Positions 1 to 5,522 of a stretch of 8,135 nucleotides of DNA are shown here, one piece after another. A program made the translations under genes and the position numbers. This stretch comes from Bacteroidales bacterium (GTDB lineage: Bacteria > Bacteroidota > Bacteroidia > Bacteroidales > VadinHA17). The DNA lies in NCBI GenBank assembly GCA_003157055.1, contig PMIG01000156.1, forward strand, positions 1 to 8,135, read 5' to 3'. The stretch's first letter is position 1. Every line of letters begins with the position of its first letter. The notes below the pieces were generated by a model. That model saw only the letters and a list, made by a program, of their open reading frames with translations. It did not search any database and had not been told where the DNA came from.

Positions 1-236
1 TTCTCTGCAGTTACACGTATACTCTGTCCGTTTACAATAAGTTTCCCGTCCTTTACTTCCACTTTCCCATCGAACTTACCATGCACGGTGTCGTAAAGGA
101 GCATGTAAGCAATATAATTTACTTCGAGGAGGTCGTTGATCCCTACTATCTCCATATCGTTCCTCTTCATGGCAGCCCTGAATGCCAACCGGCCAATCCT
201 GCCAAAACCGTTGATACCTACTTTAATTTTTGACAT
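1..236 (-). CDS. gap: Glyceraldehyde-3-phosphate dehydrogenase, N-terminal part (runs off left edge)
   Basis: The reverse strand from the ATG at 236 encodes 78 residues beginning [19 protein letters not shown], the classic Rossmann start of phosphorylating type I GAPDH (about 330 residues in full). [10 protein letters not shown] is the NAD-binding glycine-rich loop, GIND ends the second strand, and [14 protein letters not shown] is the conserved stretch that follows. The catalytic cysteine (SCTTN) lies outside the window. The enzyme is cytoplasmic and interconverts glyceraldehyde-3-phosphate and 1,3-bisphosphoglycerate in glycolysis and gluconeogenesis. The start is secure because the conserved family N-terminus begins there. 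It lies 66 bases after the stop of the upstream exported-protein gene and has its own promoter in that gap, so it is probably transcribed separately. There is no clear Shine-Dalgarno sequence. Confidence 0.97.
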   Translation of the reverse strand, partial: MSKIKVGINGFGRIGRLAFRAAMKRNDMEIVGINDLLEVNYIAYMLLYDTVHGKFDGKVEVKDGKLIVNGQSIRVTAE

Positions 237-270
237 ACCTATATAATATTATGGTTAATAAATCGAACGA

Positions 271-300
271 CAAAATTAATAAATTCTATGATTTAAGCAA
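271..300 (-). promoter_or_regulatory. Bacteroidota-type promoter for gap
   Basis: On the minus strand TTG at 300-298 and TAATTTTG at 278-271 are separated by 19 bases. This matches the Bacteroidota housekeeping sigma pattern (TTG-type -33 box, TAnnTTTG -7 box, about 19 apart). The -7 box lies 34 bases before the gap ATG, giving a short leader. The -33 box begins just beyond the stop codon of the upstream gene. The motif match is seen directly; activity is inferred. Confidence 0.65.
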
Positions 301-302
301 TA

Positions 303-1109
303 TCAAGGGATGCTCTGTGCTTCTTTTTTCTTTTTGAAGAGGTTTGCAAACTTAGTATCCTCGGGATGCAGCGGATCAACGATAACTCCGAATCTGTAAC
401 TAACAAATAATGAGAAAAATATTGCCTTATTGTCGGAACTATACATTATCGGGACTTTCTTTGGAAATGCATTAATCTGGGCGCCGATTTCTATAGCATG
501 TATCACCTTGTCTTCCTTGCTGTATTCGAAATTAAATCCTCCTTTCGCATATAATCCGGGGAAGACTTTGATTTCGCTCAAGCCCTTGGTAAATGAGGCC
601 CTGTCATAGATATCAGTTGGCAGGTCCTTTATATCAAATTTTTCTTCCTTGAGGATTACATCACCGCTGACAACGTAGATGATCCTGTAATATATTGGTT
701 TAGCCAGTGCAATCACAGGGCCTGCTGAATAAAAATACCTAATGGCTACACCACCCAGATCCTCTTTTTTGAATATTTCATGCTGGTGACCAATACCTCC
801 CCTAAGAAAGAATACGGAATTAAGCTTACCATAGATAAATGACCCTGTACCTGTGGTATAAGGATTATACATCTTGTATTCCTTTGGATGCTTCAGCGTC
901 CCGATATCAAACTCGAGGATGCTTTTATTGAGGAAATTAATTCGCTTAGCCTCGCGATAACTTAGACCGAGCCCGTCTGAATTAAGGAGTAAGCCTAATG
1001 ATTTTTCGTTACGGAAGAATACTTTTTGCTGCTCATTCAAATCTCCCTGAGCCCTGAGCCAAACACCCCCGCACAAAAGAAAAACCGCCATTACAAGCAG
1101 CTTTTTCAT
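303..1109 (-). CDS. Exported protein of unknown function, probable outer-membrane beta-barrel
   Basis: I do not recognise a named family. The ATG at 1109 gives 268 residues beginning MKKLLVMAVFLLCGG, a signal peptide with a likely cleavage near A20-Q21. A TTG three codons upstream (1118) would keep the frame, but the ATG places the lysines at the usual N-terminal position of a signal peptide. The mature part has repeated short amphipathic strands with aromatic residues and glycines, such as SVFFLRGGIGHQ, GLYAKGGFNFEYS, HAIEIGAQINAF and AIFFSLFVSYRFG, the pattern of a small outer-membrane barrel. A lysine-rich tail (LFKKKKEAQ) follows the last strand. The gene lies 39 bases after a 42-residue lipoprotein with no recognisable promoter between, so the two are probably co-transcribed. 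Barrel topology is inferred from pattern only. Confidence 0.85.
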   Translation of the reverse strand: MKKLLVMAVFLLCGGVWLRAQGDLNEQQKVFFRNEKSLGLLLNSDGLGLSYREAKRINFLNKSILEFDIGTLKHPKEYKMYNPYTTGTGSFIYGKLNSVFFLRGGIGHQHEIFKKEDLGGVAIRYFYSAGPVIALAKPIYYRIIYVVSGDVILKEEKFDIKDLPTDIYDRASFTKGLSEIKVFPGLYAKGGFNFEYSKEDKVIHAIEIGAQINAFPKKVPIMYSSDNKAIFFSLFVSYRFGVIVDPLHPEDTKFANLFKKKKEAQSIP

Positions 1110-1148
1110 ATTGAGCAACTTATAATTGTGAGATTAAATATGCCGCAA

Positions 1149-1277
1149 TCAGCCGCGATGACTGTTCTGAGTTGTCTCAGCATTTGATCTATATGCAGGA
1201 CATGTCTTGTTGTTGCATGAACTTACTGCCAAGGCAAGAATAAAAGTAATAACCAGTAATACAGCAATTTTTTTCAT
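1149..1277 (-). CDS. Small lipoprotein, 42 residues
   Basis: An ATG at 1277 opens a short frame, MKKIAVLLVITFILALAVSS followed by CNNKTCPAYR and a 12-residue polar tail. It has two lysines, a hydrophobic stretch of about 14 residues, then the lipobox AVSSC with C21 as the predicted lipidated cysteine. The predicted mature peptide is only 22 residues, with a second cysteine (C26) in a TCPAY motif. Three observations support it as a real gene: the complete type II signal peptide, a strong promoter match 24 bases upstream of the start, and a 39-base gap to the downstream exported-protein gene on the same strand. Function is unknown. It probably sits in the inner or outer membrane facing the periplasm or outside. 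It is short enough to be missed by routine gene calling. Confidence 0.8.
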   Translation of the reverse strand: MKKIAVLLVITFILALAVSSCNNKTCPAYRSNAETTQNSHRG

Positions 1278-1300
1278 AGAAAAAATTTATAATTATACTA

Positions 1301-1329
1301 CAAAAATAAACTTTTCGTCATAAAAACAA
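1301..1329 (-). promoter_or_regulatory. Bacteroidota-type promoter for the lipoprotein/barrel unit
   Basis: On the minus strand TTG at 1329-1327 and TATTTTTG at 1308-1301 (an exact TAnnTTTG) are separated by 18 bases. The -7 box lies 23 bases before the ATG of the small lipoprotein, implying a very short leader. It probably drives both minus-strand genes down to 303. The match is direct; use is inferred. Confidence 0.65.
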
Positions 1330-1368
1330 TCTTTATGCCGTAAATAATATTTCTGAACATTTTTTTCC

Positions 1369-1387
1369 GGCAAGTACCTGCCTTGCC
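1369..1387. repeat. Short inverted repeat between divergent promoters
   Basis: GGCAAG (1369-1374) and CTTGCC (1382-1387) form a perfect six-base stem around a seven-base loop. It lies between the minus-strand lipoprotein promoter and the plus-strand msr promoter. On neither strand is the stem followed by a T tract (the T run precedes it on the plus strand and becomes A after it on the minus strand), so it is not a good intrinsic terminator. It could be an operator or chance. Confidence 0.3.
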
Positions 1388-1468
1388 AAAAGCCAAAAAC
1401 ATAAGCTTAAACAAGTAAACGTCGGAAAGGGTTCAAAAATTACATCTGACGGAATAACTTTTTTGATC

Positions 1469-1476
1469 TATTTTTG
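1469..1476 (+). promoter_or_regulatory. Probable -7 box of the msr promoter
   Basis: TATTTTTG at 1469-1476 exactly matches TAnnTTTG and lies 30 bases before the ATG at 1507. The matching -33 region, expected near 1447, has only TCTGAC, a weak fit, so the promoter may be weak or need an activator. Its position argues against the in-frame TTG at 1474, which falls inside the box, being the translation start. Confidence 0.5.
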
Positions 1477-1506
1477 TTTGTGATAATAATAGCAGTAGTT
1501 TTAAAC

Positions 1507-2433
1507 ATGAACAAAAAGATTCTTAACATTATAATATTTGCTTTTCTCATGACTACCGGATCGTTTTCACAGGAATCACTCCCTTTAAACTCTCTGAATA
1601 AGGCAGAATCAGAAGTGATCAAGAATAGGGGAACAGAAACACCCTTTACGGGCAAGTTCACCAACACCGTTGATAAGGGAACATATATCTGCAGGCAATG
1701 TGGAGCAGCACTTTATTATTCTTCATCAAAATTTGAATCCGGATGCGGCTGGCCAAGTTTTGATGAGGAGATAAAAGGCGCCGTGAACAGATTCCCTGAT
1801 CCCGATGGGCTCAGGACAGAAATAACATGCGCCTCTTGCGGTGCTCATCTTGGACATGTTTTCACGGGTGAAAAGCTGACTTCCAAGAATGCACGCCATT
1901 GCGTTAATTCAGTATCTCTCGACTTTGTTCCGGCAATCTTAGAAAAAGGAAGATACGGAACTGCAATTTTTGCAGGAGGATGTTTCTGGGGAGTTGAATA
2001 CTATCTTCAGAAATCTCCGGGCGTAATTTCAGTTACATCCGGATATACAGGAGGACATGTGAAAAATCCTTCATACAAGGAAGTATGCACCGGCACCACT
2101 GGTCATGCTGAGGCTGTAAAGGTGATCTATGACCCGACTAAAACATCTTATGAAAAGCTGCTCAGACTTTTCATGGAAATACACGACCCGACGCAAACCG
2201 GTGGTCAGGGTCCGGATATCGGGGATCAGTACCGGTCTGTGATATTTTATCTTAACGATGAACAAAAAGCAATTGCTGAAAAGGATATAAGCCTGCTTAA
2301 ATCAAAAGGTTATAAAGTAGTTACCGAAGTAGTCAAAGCATCTGAATTCTATGATGCTGAGAAATATCACCAGGATTACTATTTCAATAACGGCAAAGTA
2401 CCCTACTGCCATGGGTATGTGAAAAGGTTCTGA
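1507..2433 (+). CDS. msrAB: Exported bifunctional peptide-methionine sulfoxide reductase MsrB-MsrA
   Basis: This 308-residue protein repairs oxidised methionine: MsrB reduces the R-sulfoxide and MsrA the S-sulfoxide. Residues 1-21 (MNKKILNIIIFAFLMTTGSF and on) are a signal peptide, so it acts in the periplasm or envelope. The MsrB domain comes first (about 35-145) with zinc-binding pairs C62/C65 and C108/C111, the GCGWPSF motif (C80, a possible recycling cysteine) and the RHCVNS active site with catalytic C132. The MsrA domain follows (about 150-305) with GCFWG (catalytic C159), GYTGG, the CTGTTGHAE motif and a late cysteine in PYCHGYVKRF (C301), a candidate resolving residue. All key residues are present. 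The ATG at 1507 was chosen because it begins the signal peptide; an upstream TTG at 1474 lies in the promoter. There is no thioredoxin-like domain, so reducing power must come from another protein. Confidence 0.96.
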   Translation: MNKKILNIIIFAFLMTTGSFSQESLPLNSLNKAESEVIKNRGTETPFTGKFTNTVDKGTYICRQCGAALYYSSSKFESGCGWPSFDEEIKGAVNRFPDPDGLRTEITCASCGAHLGHVFTGEKLTSKNARHCVNSVSLDFVPAILEKGRYGTAIFAGGCFWGVEYYLQKSPGVISVTSGYTGGHVKNPSYKEVCTGTTGHAEAVKVIYDPTKTSYEKLLRLFMEIHDPTQTGGQGPDIGDQYRSVIFYLNDEQKAIAEKDISLLKSKGYKVVTEVVKASEFYDAEKYHQDYYFNNGKVPYCHGYVKRF

Positions 2434-2469
2434 CAGATTCTTAAAAAGTCTTAAAAAATCGTTGATTTA

Positions 2470-2501
2470 TTGCTTCCGGGAATTACAATCAATTAACTTT
2501 A
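2470..2501 (+). promoter_or_regulatory. Weak promoter candidate upstream of the cytochrome-SUMF1 gene
   Basis: In the 99-base gap after the msr gene, TTG at 2470-2472 and TAACTTTA at 2494-2501 (one mismatch to TAnnTTTG) are 21 bases apart, slightly longer than usual. No terminator is visible after msr, so read-through from the msr promoter is equally possible. Confidence 0.3.
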
Positions 2502-2532
2502 ACGGGTATAAGTTGATTTCTTTCCGGTACTG

Positions 2533-4068
2533 ATGAACTATAATAACTATCACAGAAAATCTCCTGTCAGCCGCAGGATAATGGTCTGGTTTTTTATTCT
2601 GGGGATGCTCTGCTGCATTCTAATTGTTTATTCCGGCAAAAAGGCACTTAATTCTTCATCCACAGACAAATATTGCATCTCATGCCATGTCCATCCCGAT
2701 GCTGATCAGAGCTGGAAATTATCAACACATTATAATAATAGAACAGGAAATATTGTGCATTGCACTGAATGTCACTTACCTCCTAAAGGTCATGGTTACT
2801 TCATGGCTAAAGCAAAGCATGGATTAAAGGATGCATATGGTTACTATTTCAAGCATAGAACTGATATTGACTGGCAGAAGAAGAAGCTTCTCGAAAATGC
2901 AAGGGGATACGTTTATGAGAATTCATGCGTTGAATGTCATCAGAACCTCTTCCCCGTAACCTTATCGGTAAACGGGGGGAATGCCCACCTTCTTTATACT
3001 ACCAGCAAAGAGCCGGTGAGCTGCCTGAACTGCCATATAAATGTTGGCCATTATGACAAGAATGCTGCACTTCATGCCCATGATACGAATTTCGGAGTCA
3101 CTGTCACTTCCACAGAACCTCCCTTTGCTGAACCGGCAAAACCTGAGGGATTCGAGAGCTTTACTGAGATGATACCTGGCACAAGGGTCTCCTTTGAAAT
3201 GATTGCACTGCCGGGAGGAACTTTTAAAATGGGAAGCCCCAAGGATGAACCCTTTCGAAAGGCTGATGAGGGACCGGTAAGAAATGTTGCTCTTTCAAAA
3301 TTCTGGATCGCGAAGAATGAGGTCACATGGGATGAATATATGGCATTCTTCAGAGCTACAGCTTCTCAGGGGAGAACCGAAGGACAGATTGTTACCAACA
3401 AAAAAACCGATGCTATCAGCGGTGCAACACCTCCATGGGGGGCGCCTGACCAGGGATGGGGTAAAGCTTCTCGGCCGGCCATAACAATGTCGTGGTACGC
3501 AGCCAATGTATATTGCCAATGGCTCTCCAAAGTTACGGGAAAGAGGTACCGTCTTCCTACTGAAGCTGAGTGGGAATACGCTTGCAGGGCAGGTACCGAA
3601 ACACCATACTTTTTTGCCGGTAACCCGAAAAAATTTACAACAAAGGGATTTTTCAGGAAGCTTTTTGGCCCTGACACAACAGGAATTGCTTCAATGGTTG
3701 TATATTCCGTTAACAGCCCCTCAAAAACTGAGGAACCTTCATTTGTCAGAGCTAATCCATTCGGACTTAAGAACATGGCTGGTAATGTCGCGGAATTTTG
3801 CTCTGACTTTTATTCAGCCGACTACTATAAATCTGATTCTTTACAGGTCAATCCAAAAGGTCCTTTAAATGGACAGGAGCATGTTATAAGGGGAGGATCA
3901 TTCAAGAGCGATGCAAGTGACCTCCGAAGTGCTGCCCGCGACTTTACGAAGACAAAAGCGTGGCTGGTGACCGACCCGCAGATGCCTAAAAGCAAATGGT
4001 GGTATTCCGATTGTATCGATGTGGGATTCAGAGTAGTATGTGAACCCGATACCACCGTCGTAAAATAG
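2533..4068 (+). CDS. Tetrahaem NapC/NrfH-type cytochrome c fused to a SUMF1/FGE-fold domain
   Basis: This 511-residue protein has two parts. Residues 1-190 resemble NapC/NirT/NrfH membrane quinol dehydrogenases: one N-terminal membrane anchor (about 17-34) and four CxxCH haem sites at C48-H52, C77-H81, C132-H136 and C164-H168. The spacing and STHYNN/CTECHLPP surroundings are typical of the family. Residues 222-504 are a SUMF1/FGE-fold domain: FEMIALPGGTFKMGS at the start, WIAKNEVTWDEY, RPAITMSWYAANVYCQWLS, YRLPTEAEWEYACRAG, NPFGLKNMAGNVAEFCSDFY, VIRGGSF and a final DVGFRVV. The haem part needs the periplasm, so the whole C-terminal region should lie there. The two catalytic copper-binding cysteines of true FGE, expected just after RGGS[FW], are replaced by S459 and L464, so formylglycine synthesis by the known mechanism is unlikely. 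NapC proteins normally pass electrons from menaquinol to a periplasmic partner. The gene ends 23 bases before a Tat-exported oxidoreductase, probably in one operon. The partner and substrate are unknown. Confidence 0.92.
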   Translation: MNYNNYHRKSPVSRRIMVWFFILGMLCCILIVYSGKKALNSSSTDKYCISCHVHPDADQSWKLSTHYNNRTGNIVHCTECHLPPKGHGYFMAKAKHGLKDAYGYYFKHRTDIDWQKKKLLENARGYVYENSCVECHQNLFPVTLSVNGGNAHLLYTTSKEPVSCLNCHINVGHYDKNAALHAHDTNFGVTVTSTEPPFAEPAKPEGFESFTEMIPGTRVSFEMIALPGGTFKMGSPKDEPFRKADEGPVRNVALSKFWIAKNEVTWDEYMAFFRATASQGRTEGQIVTNKKTDAISGATPPWGAPDQGWGKASRPAITMSWYAANVYCQWLSKVTGKRYRLPTEAEWEYACRAGTETPYFFAGNPKKFTTKGFFRKLFGPDTTGIASMVVYSVNSPSKTEEPSFVRANPFGLKNMAGNVAEFCSDFYSADYYKSDSLQVNPKGPLNGQEHVIRGGSFKSDASDLRSAARDFTKTKAWLVTDPQMPKSKWWYSDCIDVGFRVVCEPDTTVVK

Positions 4069-4091
4069 ATCAAATTGAAATTTGAATAAAA

Positions 4092-5462
4092 ATGAAAAAC
4101 ATAGACAGAAGAAAATTCATCAGCAATGCTGCCCTGGCAGGGGTTGGAATAGCCGGTGCAGGTGCCCTGCTGTCATCATGTAAAAGGAAAATTGAAAACA
4201 AGGATCTTGGCCTGCCTCCCATTCTGAAGGGTGCTCCCAAAGGTAAAAAGCTGAGGGCAGGACTAATTGGAGCCGGAAACAGGGGAACCGGTGCAGCAAT
4301 AAATTTTATAAGCGCCGGACCCGATCTTGAAATAGCAGCCCTGGCTGATGTATTCCAGGATAAGATTGATGCCTGCAGAGCAAGGTTCGACTCTTTTCAC
4401 CTGCCAATACCGGCCGGAAACTGCTTTACCGGTTTTGATGGTTACAAGAAGCTCATGGCTCTTCCCGACATTGATGTTGTGATCCTTGCCACACCTCCCC
4501 AGTTCAGACCGGAACATTTTCTTGAAGCCGTTTCAACCAACAAGCACGTCTTCATGGAAAAACCTGTTGCTGTAGACCCGGTCGGAATAAGATCAATAAT
4601 CACTTCAGCAAAAAAAGCCGAAGCAATCGGACTTAATGTTGTAACCGGAACACAGAGACGCCACGAGGGAGATTATATCGAGACCTTTAAGCAGGTAATG
4701 GACGGTGCCATTGGAACGATAACCTCCGCAAAGGCCTTCTGGAACCAGGAGCATGTATGGTTCCGCGAACGCGAACCGGGATGGAACGATATGGAATACA
4801 TGATCCGAAACTGGAATAATTTCTGCTGGTTGTGCGGTGATCATATTCTCGATACTCATGTCCATAATATTGATGTTATTAACTGGTTCCTTGGAAAACA
4901 CCCTGAAAAAGCTATCGGTTACGGGGGAAGGGCCAGACGCGTTACTGGCGATCAGTACGACTTCTTCAGTGTGGATTTTGATTATGGCGACGGTGTAAGT
5001 TCTCACAGCATGTGCCGCCAGATCGATAGTTGCGTTACCGCAACCGGTGAATTCATTATGGGGACCGAAGGATATACAAACTGCAAGGATACAATCTGGG
5101 ATCTGAAAGGTAATATAAAGTGGCAGTTCAATTACCCGCTGGACGAAAATGGGAAAAAGATGGATCATGTTCTTATCCCTGAGTACGTGCAGGAACATAT
5201 GCACCTCGTATATGCCATCAGAACTGGCAATTATGTAAATGAGGCTGAACAGACTGCCATCTCCACTCTTACGGCTATCATGGGACGAACAGCTGCCTAT
5301 ACCGGAAGGGTTATTACTTGGGACGAGATATTCAAATCGGATATGGACCTTGGCCCTTCAAAGGTTGAAATGGGTCCTGTTAATATGACTTTCGAAGTCC
5401 CTGTTCCAGGAACACCGGTTATAAGTACGGTAACACCTGCATTCAAAGGTCAGATAATTTAA
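4092..5462 (+). CDS. Tat-exported Gfo/Idh/MocA-family oxidoreductase, probable lipoprotein
   Basis: This 456-residue NAD(P)-dependent dehydrogenase belongs to the Gfo/Idh/MocA family, which oxidises or reduces sugars, inositols and related polyols. A twin-arginine signal (DRRKF, R6-R7) is followed by a hydrophobic stretch and a lipobox LLSSC (C30), so it is probably folded with cofactor, exported by Tat and lipid-anchored. The Rossmann domain starts near 54 with GLIGAGNRG (G60, G62, G65) and includes the family signature EKP (E156, K157, P158; the lysine is the usual catalytic residue). The second domain contains the D254/H258/D261 motif in DTHVHNIDVINW that supplies substrate-binding and catalytic residues in the family. 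It is not the GH109 subgroup, which lacks the EKP lysine. It follows the cytochrome-SUMF1 gene by 23 bases without a visible promoter or terminator. An exported relative is known (glucose-fructose oxidoreductase of Zymomonas, which holds its NADP tightly), so a bound cofactor is plausible. The substrate is not readable. Confidence 0.94.
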   Translation: MKNIDRRKFISNAALAGVGIAGAGALLSSCKRKIENKDLGLPPILKGAPKGKKLRAGLIGAGNRGTGAAINFISAGPDLEIAALADVFQDKIDACRARFDSFHLPIPAGNCFTGFDGYKKLMALPDIDVVILATPPQFRPEHFLEAVSTNKHVFMEKPVAVDPVGIRSIITSAKKAEAIGLNVVTGTQRRHEGDYIETFKQVMDGAIGTITSAKAFWNQEHVWFREREPGWNDMEYMIRNWNNFCWLCGDHILDTHVHNIDVINWFLGKHPEKAIGYGGRARRVTGDQYDFFSVDFDYGDGVSSHSMCRQIDSCVTATGEFIMGTEGYTNCKDTIWDLKGNIKWQFNYPLDENGKKMDHVLIPEYVQEHMHLVYAIRTGNYVNEAEQTAISTLTAIMGRTAAYTGRVITWDEIFKSDMDLGPSKVEMGPVNMTFEVPVPGTPVISTVTPAFKGQII

Positions 5463-5522
5463 ACTGATTGTTAAATATGCTATTGATCATGCACCATCCG
5501 GAATAGAAAAAATACAATAATT

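Noticed and set aside
1369..1395. Possible intrinsic terminator between the divergent genes
   Set aside because: The T run lies before the stem on the plus strand, and on the minus strand the stem is followed by A residues. No gene on either strand ends here.
1440..1667. Minus-strand 75-residue open frame across the msr start
   Set aside because: It overlaps the msr promoter and signal peptide on the opposite strand, has no recognisable motif, and the plus-strand frame is a clear enzyme.
2434..2470. Tandem TCTTAAAAA-like units after the msr stop codon
   Set aside because: Only two imperfect copies of a low-complexity sequence, with no stem-loop; not enough to call a repeat or terminator.
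3366..3776. Minus-strand 136-residue open frame inside the SUMF1-domain region
   Set aside because: It lies antisense to conserved SUMF1 motifs and has no protein-family features of its own.
2533..4068. Calling the gene a sulfatase-activating formylglycine-generating enzyme
   Set aside because: Both active-site cysteines are missing and no sulfatase gene is present in the window.
4071..4084. Near-palindrome CAAATTGAAATTTG in the gap between the cytochrome-SUMF1 and oxidoreductase genes
   Set aside because: The two-base loop is too small for a hairpin, the sequence is very AT-rich, there is no T tract, and a match of this size is likely by chance in such DNA.
4605..5204. Minus-strand 199-residue open frame inside the Gfo/Idh/MocA gene
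   Set aside because: It is long, but lies wholly opposite a well-supported enzyme with intact motifs, shows no domain features or promoter, and is best explained as an antisense shadow.
4092..5462. Assignment as a GH109 N-acetylgalactosaminidase
   Set aside because: GH109 members lack the EKP lysine motif; here EKP (E156-P158) is intact, which fits the ordinary oxidoreductase branch.
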